Of a stretch of DNA of 64,000 bases, positions 50,935-58,616 are shown piece by piece (the first letter of the stretch is position 1; the number at the start of each line of letters is the position of its first letter). Under the pieces are notes generated by a model, which did not search any database, was not told where the DNA came from, and saw only the letters and a list, made by a program, of their open reading frames with translations. This stretch comes from RUG563 sp045589355 (GTDB lineage Bacteria; Bacillota; Clostridia; Christensenellales; Aristaeellaceae): positions 1 to 64,000 of the forward strand of contig JAZNOW010000024.1 in NCBI GenBank assembly GCA_045589355.1. The letters are read 5' to 3'. The position numbers and the translations under genes are program-made.

Positions 50935-51555
50935 TTGAAAAAACATGTAGCAATCCTTATATTCTTTCAAATCCTTTTTCTTTTTTTATTTTTCATTTCT
51001 GAGAATCCTCCATTTTTCTTGTCGAAAAAAGCAAAAATAGGAAATCCTTATATCTTCAGCAAGGAAGAAAAGTATTTCTCCAAAATCATTGATTATGCAT
51101 TGCTCGACAATTCAATTTACATTCTGTATCATAACGACATTCTTCAAGTGTACCATTTAGATGGCAGTTATTGTTATTCTGTATTTTTTAAACGAAAAAG
51201 AAATGGTATTTCCTCATTGCATATTGCTAATAACAAAGTTTATTATCGAGATGGTTGTCAATTGCATCTGTATGAAGTAAGCGAGGATGGCTGCATATTT
51301 TATGATTATCAACAGGAAAAAGAAAAATGTAATCAAATTCTGAAAACAGCAAATGAGGAAAAAAACAAAGATAATGAAGAACGTAATATTTCTTTGTATA
51401 TCAGGAACGGCAATGTGTATGTAAATCATCATGATAATATCGAAATGAATATTACACAGCGTGGACTTCTTTATAGAATCACACAGAGCAACATATTATT
51501 ATATGTATTTTTGCTTTTAACTGCCATTAATATAATCGTTATAAAGATCAAATGA
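50935..51555 (+). CDS. Membrane protein of unknown function
   Basis: A 206-residue protein starting at TTG behind AAGGAG. It has a hydrophobic helix at each end (about 5-22 and 183-202) and a middle part of repeated beta segments, DNSIYILYHNDILQVYHLDG, NNKVYYRDGCQLHLY and NGNVYVNHHDNIEMNI, like blades of a small propeller or a WD-type sheet. The middle should lie outside the membrane. I do not recognise a family. It opens a group of three AT-rich genes for exported or membrane proteins. Confidence 0.6.
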   Translation: MKKHVAILIFFQILFLFLFFISENPPFFLSKKAKIGNPYIFSKEEKYFSKIIDYALLDNSIYILYHNDILQVYHLDGSYCYSVFFKRKRNGISSLHIANNKVYYRDGCQLHLYEVSEDGCIFYDYQQEKEKCNQILKTANEEKNKDNEERNISLYIRNGNVYVNHHDNIEMNITQRGLLYRITQSNILLYVFLLLTAINIIVIKIK

Positions 51556-51623
51556 AAATTTTGAAAATCGGTTTTCCATCAATTCTTTCTGCAGTAATCT
51601 AAGTCGATAATAGGAGGTTAACT

Positions 51624-52472
51624 ATGCGAAAACATCTTTTTCATATCTTTGTTCTGATCCTTATTTCAGTTTGTGCTTCATGCTACGCAGCTACGGATGT
51701 TTTCGACGATACCAATATTGTTATCGCAAAAAGGCATTTGGCCATGCACAGCTGTTTAACTTCTGATGAAATCGATCATCTTTTAACAGAAGTATCGATT
51801 AACAAGCGGGGTGAAACAACCGTCAGATTTTTCTATTCTAAAATATCCGATCGTTTTTTTGAAGTTAGTTTCTTTGCAGGAAGCGGCACTGTTTTTTCTT
51901 GTAACTGCGAAGATACTTCCCGTTCACACTGGGAAAATCATGTTCAATATTGCAATGAAATGGTTCCTATTTTTTCTGCTTCCGCAGAATGGGAAAATCT
52001 ATACGGCTCTTACCTGTTCTGGCCTCCCGAACTAAAAGCAGCCTTTTTCTATAAATACGGGCATATTCCCTACGAATCTGAAATGCAATTCTTGATGGGG
52101 CACCGTTTGTATGATTATCCGGATGTTTCCTGCGTTTCTCTTGATGAAGCTCAGGAAAAATGTCGGCATATTTTGTCCTCTTATTTCAATGAAACAGAAA
52201 AAACAATAAGCAATTTTACTGTTTCTGCTGTCTTTGGACGTTTCGAGGAAAAGGCGATATGGAGCATAGATTTTTATTCTTCACCTGAAGCGAACAACAT
52301 GCCACTTCTTCATTATTCCTTTGATCTTTCAGCATTTGACGGAAAAGTCATGGATGGGATCTGTATAAATCATGAACACAATGCATCGCATTCACTCTGC
52401 TACTATACAGATATCTATGAAATTGAATTTTTTGATGATGGTGCCTACTACATTAATCGCAACCATCTCTGA
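51624..52472 (+). CDS. Exported protein of unknown function
   Basis: A 282-residue protein with a signal peptide (hydrophobic 5-18, ending near CYAATD). The mature part has several cysteines (FSCNCEDTS, SCVSLDEAQEKC) and a DEAQEKCRHIL helix of the type that often precedes a beta-sheet domain in secreted clostridial proteins. No enzyme motif is visible. The ATG follows ATAGGAGG. It is cotranscribed, by spacing, with the gene at 50935, and a gene remnant follows directly. Confidence 0.65.
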   Translation: MRKHLFHIFVLILISVCASCYAATDVFDDTNIVIAKRHLAMHSCLTSDEIDHLLTEVSINKRGETTVRFFYSKISDRFFEVSFFAGSGTVFSCNCEDTSRSHWENHVQYCNEMVPIFSASAEWENLYGSYLFWPPELKAAFFYKYGHIPYESEMQFLMGHRLYDYPDVSCVSLDEAQEKCRHILSSYFNETEKTISNFTVSAVFGRFEEKAIWSIDFYSSPEANNMPLLHYSFDLSAFDGKVMDGICINHEHNASHSLCYYTDIYEIEFFDDGAYYINRNHL

Positions 52473-52609
52473 AAGCGAAATCTCTGTGGTTTAATGATAC
52501 TTTTGGCTATATTCCTCAAGAAAATGGTCAACTAAATCCATATAATTGGATTTCATCTGGCAGTTTTTATCTTGTTCTAGGCCAAGGTTATTATGATTTT
52601 TGCAAATAA
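52457..52609 (+). pseudogene. Remnant of a coding sequence
   Basis: A frame without its own start codon runs 50 codons to a TAA at 52607. It reads as convincing protein: LWFNDTFGYIPQENGQLN, then SSGSFYLVLGQGYYDFCK at the end. It begins inside the end of the previous gene in another frame, so its 5' part is missing. I think it is the tail of a lost gene, but a frameshifted extension of the upstream gene is also possible. Confidence 0.4.
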
Positions 52610-52638
52610 ACAATTTGGGGAAGGAGATTCTATCATTA

Positions 52639-53073
52639 ATGAGTAAGTCAGAAAAAAGATTCGTCACATTTTTCATCATAATTGCATTAGGAATCATCTT
52701 CATATATTTGTTTACCTTCTATTTGTTAGATTATACACCAAACGATGAATCGTTCCTTCAACAAGTAAATAGCCTTACTCCGTTCAATTTACAAGAGCAA
52801 AATTGTCGCATTCTGTCAAAAGAATACAACACAAATATTCGTGAGGTTTCTTTCTTTGCAATCATTGAAGTAAACAAAGATTTCTGTTTTCCGGAAGCGA
52901 TAGAGCACGATTTAGAAATTATCCCGGCTCTTTTGGAGTCCATTACTGCCAAAGTATATTCCTCCTTACCGGTACCAACTCATTTTTCATATTTTTATCG
53001 TGAAGCGGATGATCTATTTTGTTTTTTTGATTACGACCGACATTGGCTTATCGTGGATTATGGCTATCACTAA
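52639..53073 (+). CDS. Small membrane-anchored protein of unknown function
   Basis: A 144-residue protein with one transmembrane helix (about 9-29, IIIALGIIFIYLFTFYLL) and an outside domain of about 110 residues with EVNKDFCFPEAIEHDLEI and a C-terminal FCFFDYDRHWLIVDYGYH. I see no family. GGAAGGAG lies about 12 bases before the ATG, a little far; a TTG start at 52600 would add 13 residues. It is followed by a strong terminator. Part of the helix sequence is duplicated at 50,866. Confidence 0.6.
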   Translation: MSKSEKRFVTFFIIIALGIIFIYLFTFYLLDYTPNDESFLQQVNSLTPFNLQEQNCRILSKEYNTNIREVSFFAIIEVNKDFCFPEAIEHDLEIIPALLESITAKVYSSLPVPTHFSYFYREADDLFCFFDYDRHWLIVDYGYH

Positions 53074-53101
53074 CAGCAATATTTTCTGTTTCATGCTATT
53101 A

Positions 53102-53140
53102 AAAAAGACACTTTTCATCATTTTGAAAAGTGTCTTTCTT
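53102..53140. terminator. Strong terminator at the end of the small-protein group
   Basis: AAAGACACTTTTCA (53104-53117) pairs perfectly with TGAAAAGTGTCTTT (53124-53137), a 14-bp stem with A- and T-runs, active in both directions. Confidence 0.85.
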
Positions 53141-53180
53141 AGAATATTCAGTTCGGAATTTCCATCAGGAAAAATTCAAT

Positions 53181-53200
53181 TGGTGTAAATTTGGTGTAAA
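53181..53200 (+). repeat. TGGTGTAAA direct repeat, pair 1
   Basis: TGGTGTAAA occurs at 53181-53189 and 53192-53200, 11 bases apart. It matches the pair at 53395. Together they resemble integrase arm-binding repeats. The bases between the two pairs (53,201-53,394) hold no gene that I can see. Confidence 0.5.
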
Positions 53201-53394
53201 ATGAGGCTTCTTTTTCAAAGCCCCAAACCCGTTGATTTATAAAGGTTTCAGCGATCCAGCGGCTTCATCGTGGGGAATCTCACTTTATCATACTCATAAT
53301 TTCTCATAACCTCACATTTCCTATATATCTCAAGGCTTTTTCCTTTATCACACGCACATTTCCTTTTATATCTTCTTGTTTCTTTGCTGTTTAT

Positions 53395-53415
53395 TGGTGT
53401 AAATTGTGGTGTAAA
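53395..53415 (+). repeat. TGGTGTAAA direct repeat, pair 2
   Basis: TGGTGTAAA at 53395-53403 and 53407-53415, 12 bases apart, just downstream of the int stop codon. A degenerate TTGTGTAAA follows near 53,427. Confidence 0.5.
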
Positions 53416-53449
53416 TGTGTATAACTTTGTGTAAAAAACATGATCGATA

Positions 53450-54682
53450 TCAGAGATATGAAATGGACATTTTTCCTTCCAATCGTGTGAAGCTTTCCAT
53501 CTTTTTTTCCTTCGTTGCCTCGTTATAAACGTCCATAGTTGTCTCGATATTACGATGCCCCATGATCTCCTGGATTATTTTAATATTCGGTTCGTTTTCG
53601 CACATCCGGGTACAGAATGTATGACGCAGGTTATGAACACTGAAGTGCGGAAGCATTACTCGTGCTCCTTCTTCCCCATTAGCATCCCTTATGATTCTTT
53701 CAATCGCACGATTGATCAGATGCGGATGGAGCATCTGCCCCACCCTGCCGCTAAAGATAAAGCCGCAGTATCCATCAACGCTGCATGTATTTACTGTGTT
53801 CCGTAGAGATTCCAACGCATTCTTAACTTCACTGAACATCGGAATAATCCGTGTGCCGCTTTTTGTTTTGGGTGTAGTAATATGGAATGCCATCTTCCCA
53901 TCTTCCATCTGACGATAGATCAAGTTATGATTGATATTGATAAGACTATTTTCGAAATCGCAATCTTCCCATCTCAAACCACACACTTCCCCAATTCTGC
54001 AGCCGGTTCCCAAAAGCACAGTGAACAAAGGCAACCAGTGACTATATGTTTTCGAATTGGCCACAAAACTCATAAATCTTTTTTGCTGTGCAACTGTCAA
54101 AGCATGACGTTTAGGCTTTTCCCAATTATGGCTCTTCTTTATTTCAGTAAGTACACCGTCTGTTGGATTCTTTCGAATATAGCCATCTCTTACTGCTGCG
54201 TTGAATACCGGGTGAAGGATTGTCTGGATGTTTTCCACACTATTAGGTTTGAATCCCCTCCGGATCAAAGAGATATAAAACTTCTTGATATCGCTGAATT
54301 TGATGCTGCCTACATTCATAGTTCCAATTGTGTTCTTTACATACTTGCTATACAGATACTTATAGTTATTGCGAGTAGAATCTTTCAACTCATACTTCAT
54401 CTCAATATACTCTTCATAGAAACGATTAAGAGTCGTATTCTCTGCGGCATATGTGTTAATCCCATCTTTCAGGTCCTGACAGACCACCTCTTCAAGATCG
54501 CGTAATGGAGCAGTACAACGTTTTCCATTGGGAAGCTTATCTGTTTTAACAAGCCTCCAACTATAAATACATCTTCTTACTCCAAGAATGTCCACATATC
54601 GGTACATGTACATACCATCCGCACGTTGGCTCTCTCCTTCCCTCAGGATACGACCTTTCTGATCCTTTCGCTTTGTTGACAT
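53450..54682 (-). CDS. int: Tn916-type tyrosine integrase
   Basis: A 410-residue recombinase. The N-terminal arm-binding domain (KDQKGRILREGESQRADGMY, then YSWRLVKTDKLPNGKR) matches the Tn916 Int pattern. A SAM-like core-binding domain follows at about 84-170. The catalytic set is complete: R229 (TGCRIGE), K272 (PKTKSGTR region), H350 and R353 (HNLRHTF), H376 (GHRN) and Y386 (DVYNEAT). It should cut and join element ends during insertion and excision. AGGAGG precedes the ATG. It follows xis on the same strand. Confidence 0.95.
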   Translation of the reverse strand: MSTKRKDQKGRILREGESQRADGMYMYRYVDILGVRRCIYSWRLVKTDKLPNGKRCTAPLRDLEEVVCQDLKDGINTYAAENTTLNRFYEEYIEMKYELKDSTRNNYKYLYSKYVKNTIGTMNVGSIKFSDIKKFYISLIRRGFKPNSVENIQTILHPVFNAAVRDGYIRKNPTDGVLTEIKKSHNWEKPKRHALTVAQQKRFMSFVANSKTYSHWLPLFTVLLGTGCRIGEVCGLRWEDCDFENSLININHNLIYRQMEDGKMAFHITTPKTKSGTRIIPMFSEVKNALESLRNTVNTCSVDGYCGFIFSGRVGQMLHPHLINRAIERIIRDANGEEGARVMLPHFSVHNLRHTFCTRMCENEPNIKIIQEIMGHRNIETTMDVYNEATKEKKMESFTRLEGKMSISYL

Positions 54683-54748
54683 TAGTATTCCTCCTAACCA
54701 TATCTGTAATATGTATATTTACAGTTCTACGCTATCATCTATTTCAAA

Positions 54749-54946
54749 TCATAGCAATGATAGCTCATCTACTAATTTCTCAAACATCACTCTCTTAATC
54801 TGCGGTCTGTTCCCATTCCACAGAATAAATTTTGCCGATCTGTTTTCCGAAATCAGTTTTCGCAACTTGTTTTCTCCAATGCGGAAATATACAGCTGCTT
54901 CTTCGACGGTTAGGGTATATTTTGCCCACAAAGGTATATCTTTCAT
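54749..54946 (-). CDS. xis: Tn916-type excisionase
   Basis: A 65-residue winged-helix protein. KDIPLWAKYTLTVEEAAVYF, then RIGENKLRKLISEN and WNGNRPQIKRVMFEKLVDEL are near-collinear with Tn916 Xis as I remember it. It bends DNA at the element ends and steers the integrase toward excision. The ATG at 54946 (MKDIPL) has AGGAGGAAA upstream. A dyad GCTATCAT/ATGATAGC (54731-54764) overlaps its end, between xis and int. Confidence 0.92.
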   Translation of the reverse strand: MKDIPLWAKYTLTVEEAAVYFRIGENKLRKLISENRSAKFILWNGNRPQIKRVMFEKLVDELSLL

Positions 54947-54964
54947 TTTTCCTCCTATCTGCAC

Positions 54965-55611
54965 GCTTTACTAACTTCTGCTTGCTAACCACAACCTCTT
55001 TCTGTATCAGATCATGAGGATAGAAAGCATAATTCCTTCTGTAAACAGCAAAGCACATAAAACTGCTATAACAAAAATTGTGCACCAAGAGAGAACTATC
55101 TTTCAATAGCTCTCTCTTGGTACCAGAGTATTTCGGCATGGGCATTTACCCATGAATAAACTAATCTCATCTAAGGTGCTGCTGGTATATCATATTGCAA
55201 ACTGCAATCGGCACTATTGCATCATAGCCCCATCGATACCGTTGTTCCCCCGGAATATACGCATATCACAGGCACTCCCTCGCTAGTCAGTGGAGGGCCG
55301 TAGTAGAAGTATCATTATCCCCATACAGTATCTTCGCACACCTGTATGCCACTACAGGCTTGATAGCTCCGTTGATCGCTCTGCACACGCTTCATGGCGC
55401 CGGCCTATCCTCCGCTCCACCATATGGTTTCGTATTTACAACATCAGTTGTTTTACTGTCAAAATGCATGAGGAAGAACTCTCCTCATATATCAGGAAAA
55501 AAAACAGCAACAATCAACCTCTAAAGCATCGGAATATCCTTTTATTATTAAATAGTTTTAATTTCGAGAAAAAGTCGCTTGAAAAAGTTTTATTTTCATC
55601 CAAAAAGTCCC
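54965..55611. other. Gene-poor stretch with several hairpins and higher GC
   Basis: No convincing long gene. Hairpins include ACCAAGAGAGA/TCTCTCTTGGT (55084-55121, terminator-like on the minus strand), CATGGG/CCCATG (55137-55154), ATTGCA/TGCAAT (55194-55208), CCTGTA/TACAGG (55341-55358) and the palindrome ACCATATGGT (55419-55428). From about 55,150 to 55,430 GC is visibly higher than in the flanks. A 26-codon frame (minus strand, 55,315-55,395) is possible but has a distant ribosome site. A structured RNA or recombination site is possible; I recognise no known family. Confidence 0.5.
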
Positions 55612-55640
55612 TTGAAATTATTTTATATTTTGGCTATACT
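55612..55640 (+). promoter_or_regulatory. Promoter of the AAA ATPase gene, with direct repeats
   Basis: TTGAAA (55612-55617) and TATACT (55635-55640), 17 bases apart. AAAAAGTCGCTTGAAA (55569-55584) and AAAAAGTCCCTTGAAA (55602-55617) are direct repeats offset by 33 bases; the second includes the -35 box. Confidence 0.7.
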
Positions 55641-55668
55641 AAAATAGAATTGATATGGAGGTGAAAAA

Positions 55669-56991
55669 ATGCTTCAACGCAAAATTGAAAAAATTCTACT
55701 TGATTGGAAGAACACCATCGATCACAAACCTCTTATCGTCAAGGGATGCAGGCAATGTGGCAAAACATTTTCTGTACTTGATTTCGCAAATAAACATTAC
55801 GAGCATGTTGTTTACTTGAATTTTTTTGCCAATCCCCAGTACGCTTCCGTGTTTTCCGGACAATTGGATGTAGATCATATTACAATGCTGCTATCTGCCC
55901 TCATGGGGCGCGATGCTATTTTCGAAGCTGGAAAAACCATTCTCGTTCTTGATGAAATACAGGAATGCCCAGATGCCAGAACTTCGCTAAAATTTTTCAA
56001 ATTAGATGGTCGCTATGACGTGATAGGCACCGGTTCTCTGCTTGGGGTAAAGGGTTATGGAAGTAAAGAGCCTAAGTCAATTCCTGTGGGATATGAAACA
56101 GTCATTGATATGTATCCTTTGGATTTCGAGGAATTTCTGTGGGCTAACGGAATCTCTGAACAGATTATTGCATTACTTAAGGATAGCCTCCAAAATGAAA
56201 AAGCAATTCCTGAAGCACTTCATCAACGTCTCCGTGAATTACTGTTACAGTATACTGTAGTAGGCGGTATGCCGGATGCTGTACAAACTTTTGTTAACAC
56301 AAAACGAATGGATGAAGTACTTCAGATCCAGCGTGATATCGTGCGTTCCTATGAAGATGACATGGTCAAATATGCTGATAAAAAAGATAAGCCAGTTATC
56401 AGAGAATGCTTCCAATCCATCCCCAAACAGCTGAGCAAAGAAAATAAAAAGTTCCAATATTCCGTTGTAAAGAAAGGAGCAACAGCTTCGAAATTCGAAG
56501 GCAGCTTGCAATGGATTGAAGATGCAGGTATTATTTCCCGCTGCTATAACCTATCCATTACTGAACTTCCGCTTGACGGCAATGCAGAACAAAATATTTT
56601 CAAAGTATACATGCGTGATATGGGCCTTTTTGTTGCAATGCTGGAAGACGGTACTCAATTCGATATTCTGCAAGGAAATCTATTTGGCTATAAGGGTGCA
56701 ATTTTCGAAAGTCTGATTGCGGACATCTTTGCCAAGATGGGACGAAAGCTGTACTATTATCACAAGGATTCTGGACTTGAAGTGGATTTTGTCATTCGCT
56801 ACAAAGGAGAATGCGTACTGGTTGAAGTAAAAGCAAATTCCGGCAACACAAAGAGCACTAAAACCATTCTGAATCACCCGGAAAAATACCATGTTAATAG
56901 CGCAATAAAACTTGGTGACTATAATATTGGCCGATCGGAAAAAATTCTGACTCTTCCCCTATATATGGCTTTCTTACTTAATGAAAAATAA
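55669..56991 (+). CDS. AAA-family ATPase with DUF4143-like C-terminus
   Basis: A 440-residue protein of the common AAA_14/DUF4143 class. Walker A is GCRQCGKT (26-33), Walker B is ILVLDEIQEC near 91-100, and a PD-(D/E)xK-like nuclease fold is suggested in the C-terminus by GLEVDFVIRYKGECVLVEVKA-type residues (an Asp, then Glu-x-Lys). These proteins are widespread in gut anaerobes and often lie in accessory regions; their role is not settled. It is a single-gene unit with a consensus promoter and GGAGG ribosome site. Confidence 0.88.
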   Translation: MLQRKIEKILLDWKNTIDHKPLIVKGCRQCGKTFSVLDFANKHYEHVVYLNFFANPQYASVFSGQLDVDHITMLLSALMGRDAIFEAGKTILVLDEIQECPDARTSLKFFKLDGRYDVIGTGSLLGVKGYGSKEPKSIPVGYETVIDMYPLDFEEFLWANGISEQIIALLKDSLQNEKAIPEALHQRLRELLLQYTVVGGMPDAVQTFVNTKRMDEVLQIQRDIVRSYEDDMVKYADKKDKPVIRECFQSIPKQLSKENKKFQYSVVKKGATASKFEGSLQWIEDAGIISRCYNLSITELPLDGNAEQNIFKVYMRDMGLFVAMLEDGTQFDILQGNLFGYKGAIFESLIADIFAKMGRKLYYYHKDSGLEVDFVIRYKGECVLVEVKANSGNTKSTKTILNHPEKYHVNSAIKLGDYNIGRSEKILTLPLYMAFLLNEK

Positions 56992-57086
56992 GTAAATCAA
57001 GCAGTATAAAAACATACTATATTTTCAACAATCCAAGTATGTTCTTTTCCAATTGAAATTTTTCAACTCTATTTCTTCGAAAAATA

Positions 57087-57701
57087 TCATTTTTCCGTGT
57101 AAAGTGTCTTTTTAAATTCAGAATAATAATTTTCTTGTTGGGCTGACTTAATTATTCTAAACAACCGAAACCGTTTCCTTTTACTAATAGGTCTGCACGA
57201 TGCAATAATAACCTCATCACCAACAAGTGCACGCTTTTGCTCATCGTGCACTAAGTAGGCTTTTTTACTTCTTACAATTTTTCCATATACTTCATGTGTA
57301 TAAGCATGTAACACCTCAACCTTAATTGTTTTTTCTCCTGATATCTTAATTACAGTTCCTCTTAACATTAAACGATCTGATTTTTTTGCTGCATTTAATG
57401 GTGTTACAGAAAGTAATGTTTCAATTTTGGGCATACTTAAGTATTTACCTCTTGCTGTATAGAAACGCCTCCATGAATGAATAATATATAGAAGTTCTTC
57501 ATATCTTTTTAAAGAAAGCGTTTTTCGATAATTACTGTTAATATATTTTGCAATATCATAAACCAATTCCTGTGCTTCTTGAAATATCAAAACAACTATT
57601 TCTTCATTTTTTTCTTGTTTAATATAGGCCATTACTTGATTATTAAGCATAGCATTTTTATCAATTAGTTTGCTATATTCGTTCATTTCTTCTTTTTCCA
57701 T
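57087..57701 (-). CDS. Protein with a C-terminal ribosomal-protein-S17-like domain
   Basis: A 204-residue protein. Residues 1-105 are helical and unassigned (QEAQELVYDIAKYINSNYRK, YIIHSWRRFY). Residues 112-188 align over the whole length of bacterial uS17: RGTVIKISGEKTIKVEV, HEVYGKIVRSKKAYLVHDE and GDEVIIASCRPISKRKRFRL, which nearly fits the S17 signature GDxVxIxxxRPxS. True S17 is about 85 residues, has no such N-terminal domain and is encoded in the main ribosomal operon. So this is an accessory paralogue. It follows the unknown gene at 57723 by 21 bases. The start at 57701 has AAAGGCG upstream; ATG 57719 is the alternative. Confidence 0.75.
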   Translation of the reverse strand: MEKEEMNEYSKLIDKNAMLNNQVMAYIKQEKNEEIVVLIFQEAQELVYDIAKYINSNYRKTLSLKRYEELLYIIHSWRRFYTARGKYLSMPKIETLLSVTPLNAAKKSDRLMLRGTVIKISGEKTIKVEVLHAYTHEVYGKIVRSKKAYLVHDEQKRALVGDEVIIASCRPISKRKRFRLFRIIKSAQQENYYSEFKKTLYTEK

Positions 57702-57722
57702 ACTTGGTCGCCTTTCCATTAA

Positions 57723-58388
57723 TTAATTTGATTTTAAAGCATTAAGGGCAAATTCATAAATTTCCAACACTTTCATTACAACAATGTCTGTGTAATCAAT
57801 AATTGCATTACAATCATTAGTATAGATCTTTGAATATTTCTTGATCACTGAGATATCATCATCATTCCAACGAATCTTCATCAATAAAACTCTAACTAGT
57901 TTAAAAAAATCACATACATCAATATGTATTCTTTCAATTTCCCTTTTATACTCATAAATTGTTTTCAATGCATTACGTATCCCTTCATTGCTTATACTTG
58001 ACAGTTTCTCCTCAATATCAGCATTGCTAAATGAACTGCTAATTATTCTCATGCTCTCTTCTAGCTTTAATTCGTGTTTATAAACTGCATCAGCAAAAGT
58101 AGGGTCACGAAATATAGTTTGTATTTTCTTAGTATCAATCTTTTTTTTCGGAATACCCTCTTTATCATGCATAAATCTATTTAATTTCTCAAATGAAGGT
58201 CTAATTACACTATATTGTAAATGTACTTGTTTCCAAACGCTCGTTGGTCCCTTCATAAGATAAAGTAATTTCAGTGGATCACTTACCATATTTTTGTTTC
58301 TTCTAGTAATAAAATGCTCAACAAACAAAACGCTGTCCATTGCAACTCCGAAGATCTCTGCAACAACACCAATCCAGTCCAATACCAT
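57723..58388 (-). CDS. Unknown protein paired with the S17-domain gene
   Basis: A 221-residue protein. The N-terminus VLDWIGVVAEIFGVAMDSVLF is hydrophobic or amphipathic and could be a membrane helix or a buried helix. The rest is mostly helical and highly charged, with KIDTKKIQTIFRDPTFADAV and IYEYKREIERIHIDVCDFFK. No known domain is recognised. I start at the ATG at 58388 since GGAGGAAG lies inside the longer reading. It is 21 bases before the S17-domain gene, so the two make one operon and possibly one complex. Confidence 0.6.
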   Translation of the reverse strand: MVLDWIGVVAEIFGVAMDSVLFVEHFITRRNKNMVSDPLKLLYLMKGPTSVWKQVHLQYSVIRPSFEKLNRFMHDKEGIPKKKIDTKKIQTIFRDPTFADAVYKHELKLEESMRIISSSFSNADIEEKLSSISNEGIRNALKTIYEYKREIERIHIDVCDFFKLVRVLLMKIRWNDDDISVIKKYSKIYTNDCNAIIDYTDIVVMKVLEIYEFALNALKSN

Positions 58389-58556
58389 TATTTCTTCCTC
58401 CATTTTACTTTTTAGCTAAATTTTTTTGGCAGATGATATTTCTGTTTTGTCAGAAATTTAATGACATCAACCTCCAATATCTCTCATATTCTAAAGTGCA
58501 TAATTCGACACTTTTGCACTATAAATACTATTTATTTAGCGCTTTTTTCAAATTAA

Positions 58557-58592
58557 TAACCATATCACACTTAAATCAATGTGGTATGGTTA
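58557..58592 (-). terminator. Hairpin after the sigma-like regulator gene
   Basis: TAACCATA (58557-58564) pairs with TATGGTTA (58585-58592), with an inner CAC/GTG pair. On the minus strand it follows the sigma-like gene and is succeeded by a T-rich run. Confidence 0.5.
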
Positions 58593-58616
58593 AATGTGTT
58601 AATTATTTGCTAGTGT

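Noticed and set aside
53140..53450. CRISPR array suggested by the repeated TGGTGTAAA units
   Set aside because: The units are only nine bases long, occur as two close pairs, and have no regular spacers or cas genes nearby.
55290..55664. A 124-codon plus-strand frame upstream of the AAA ATPase gene
   Set aside because: It spans the structured stretch and the ATPase promoter, has no good ribosome site and gives a composition unlike a protein.
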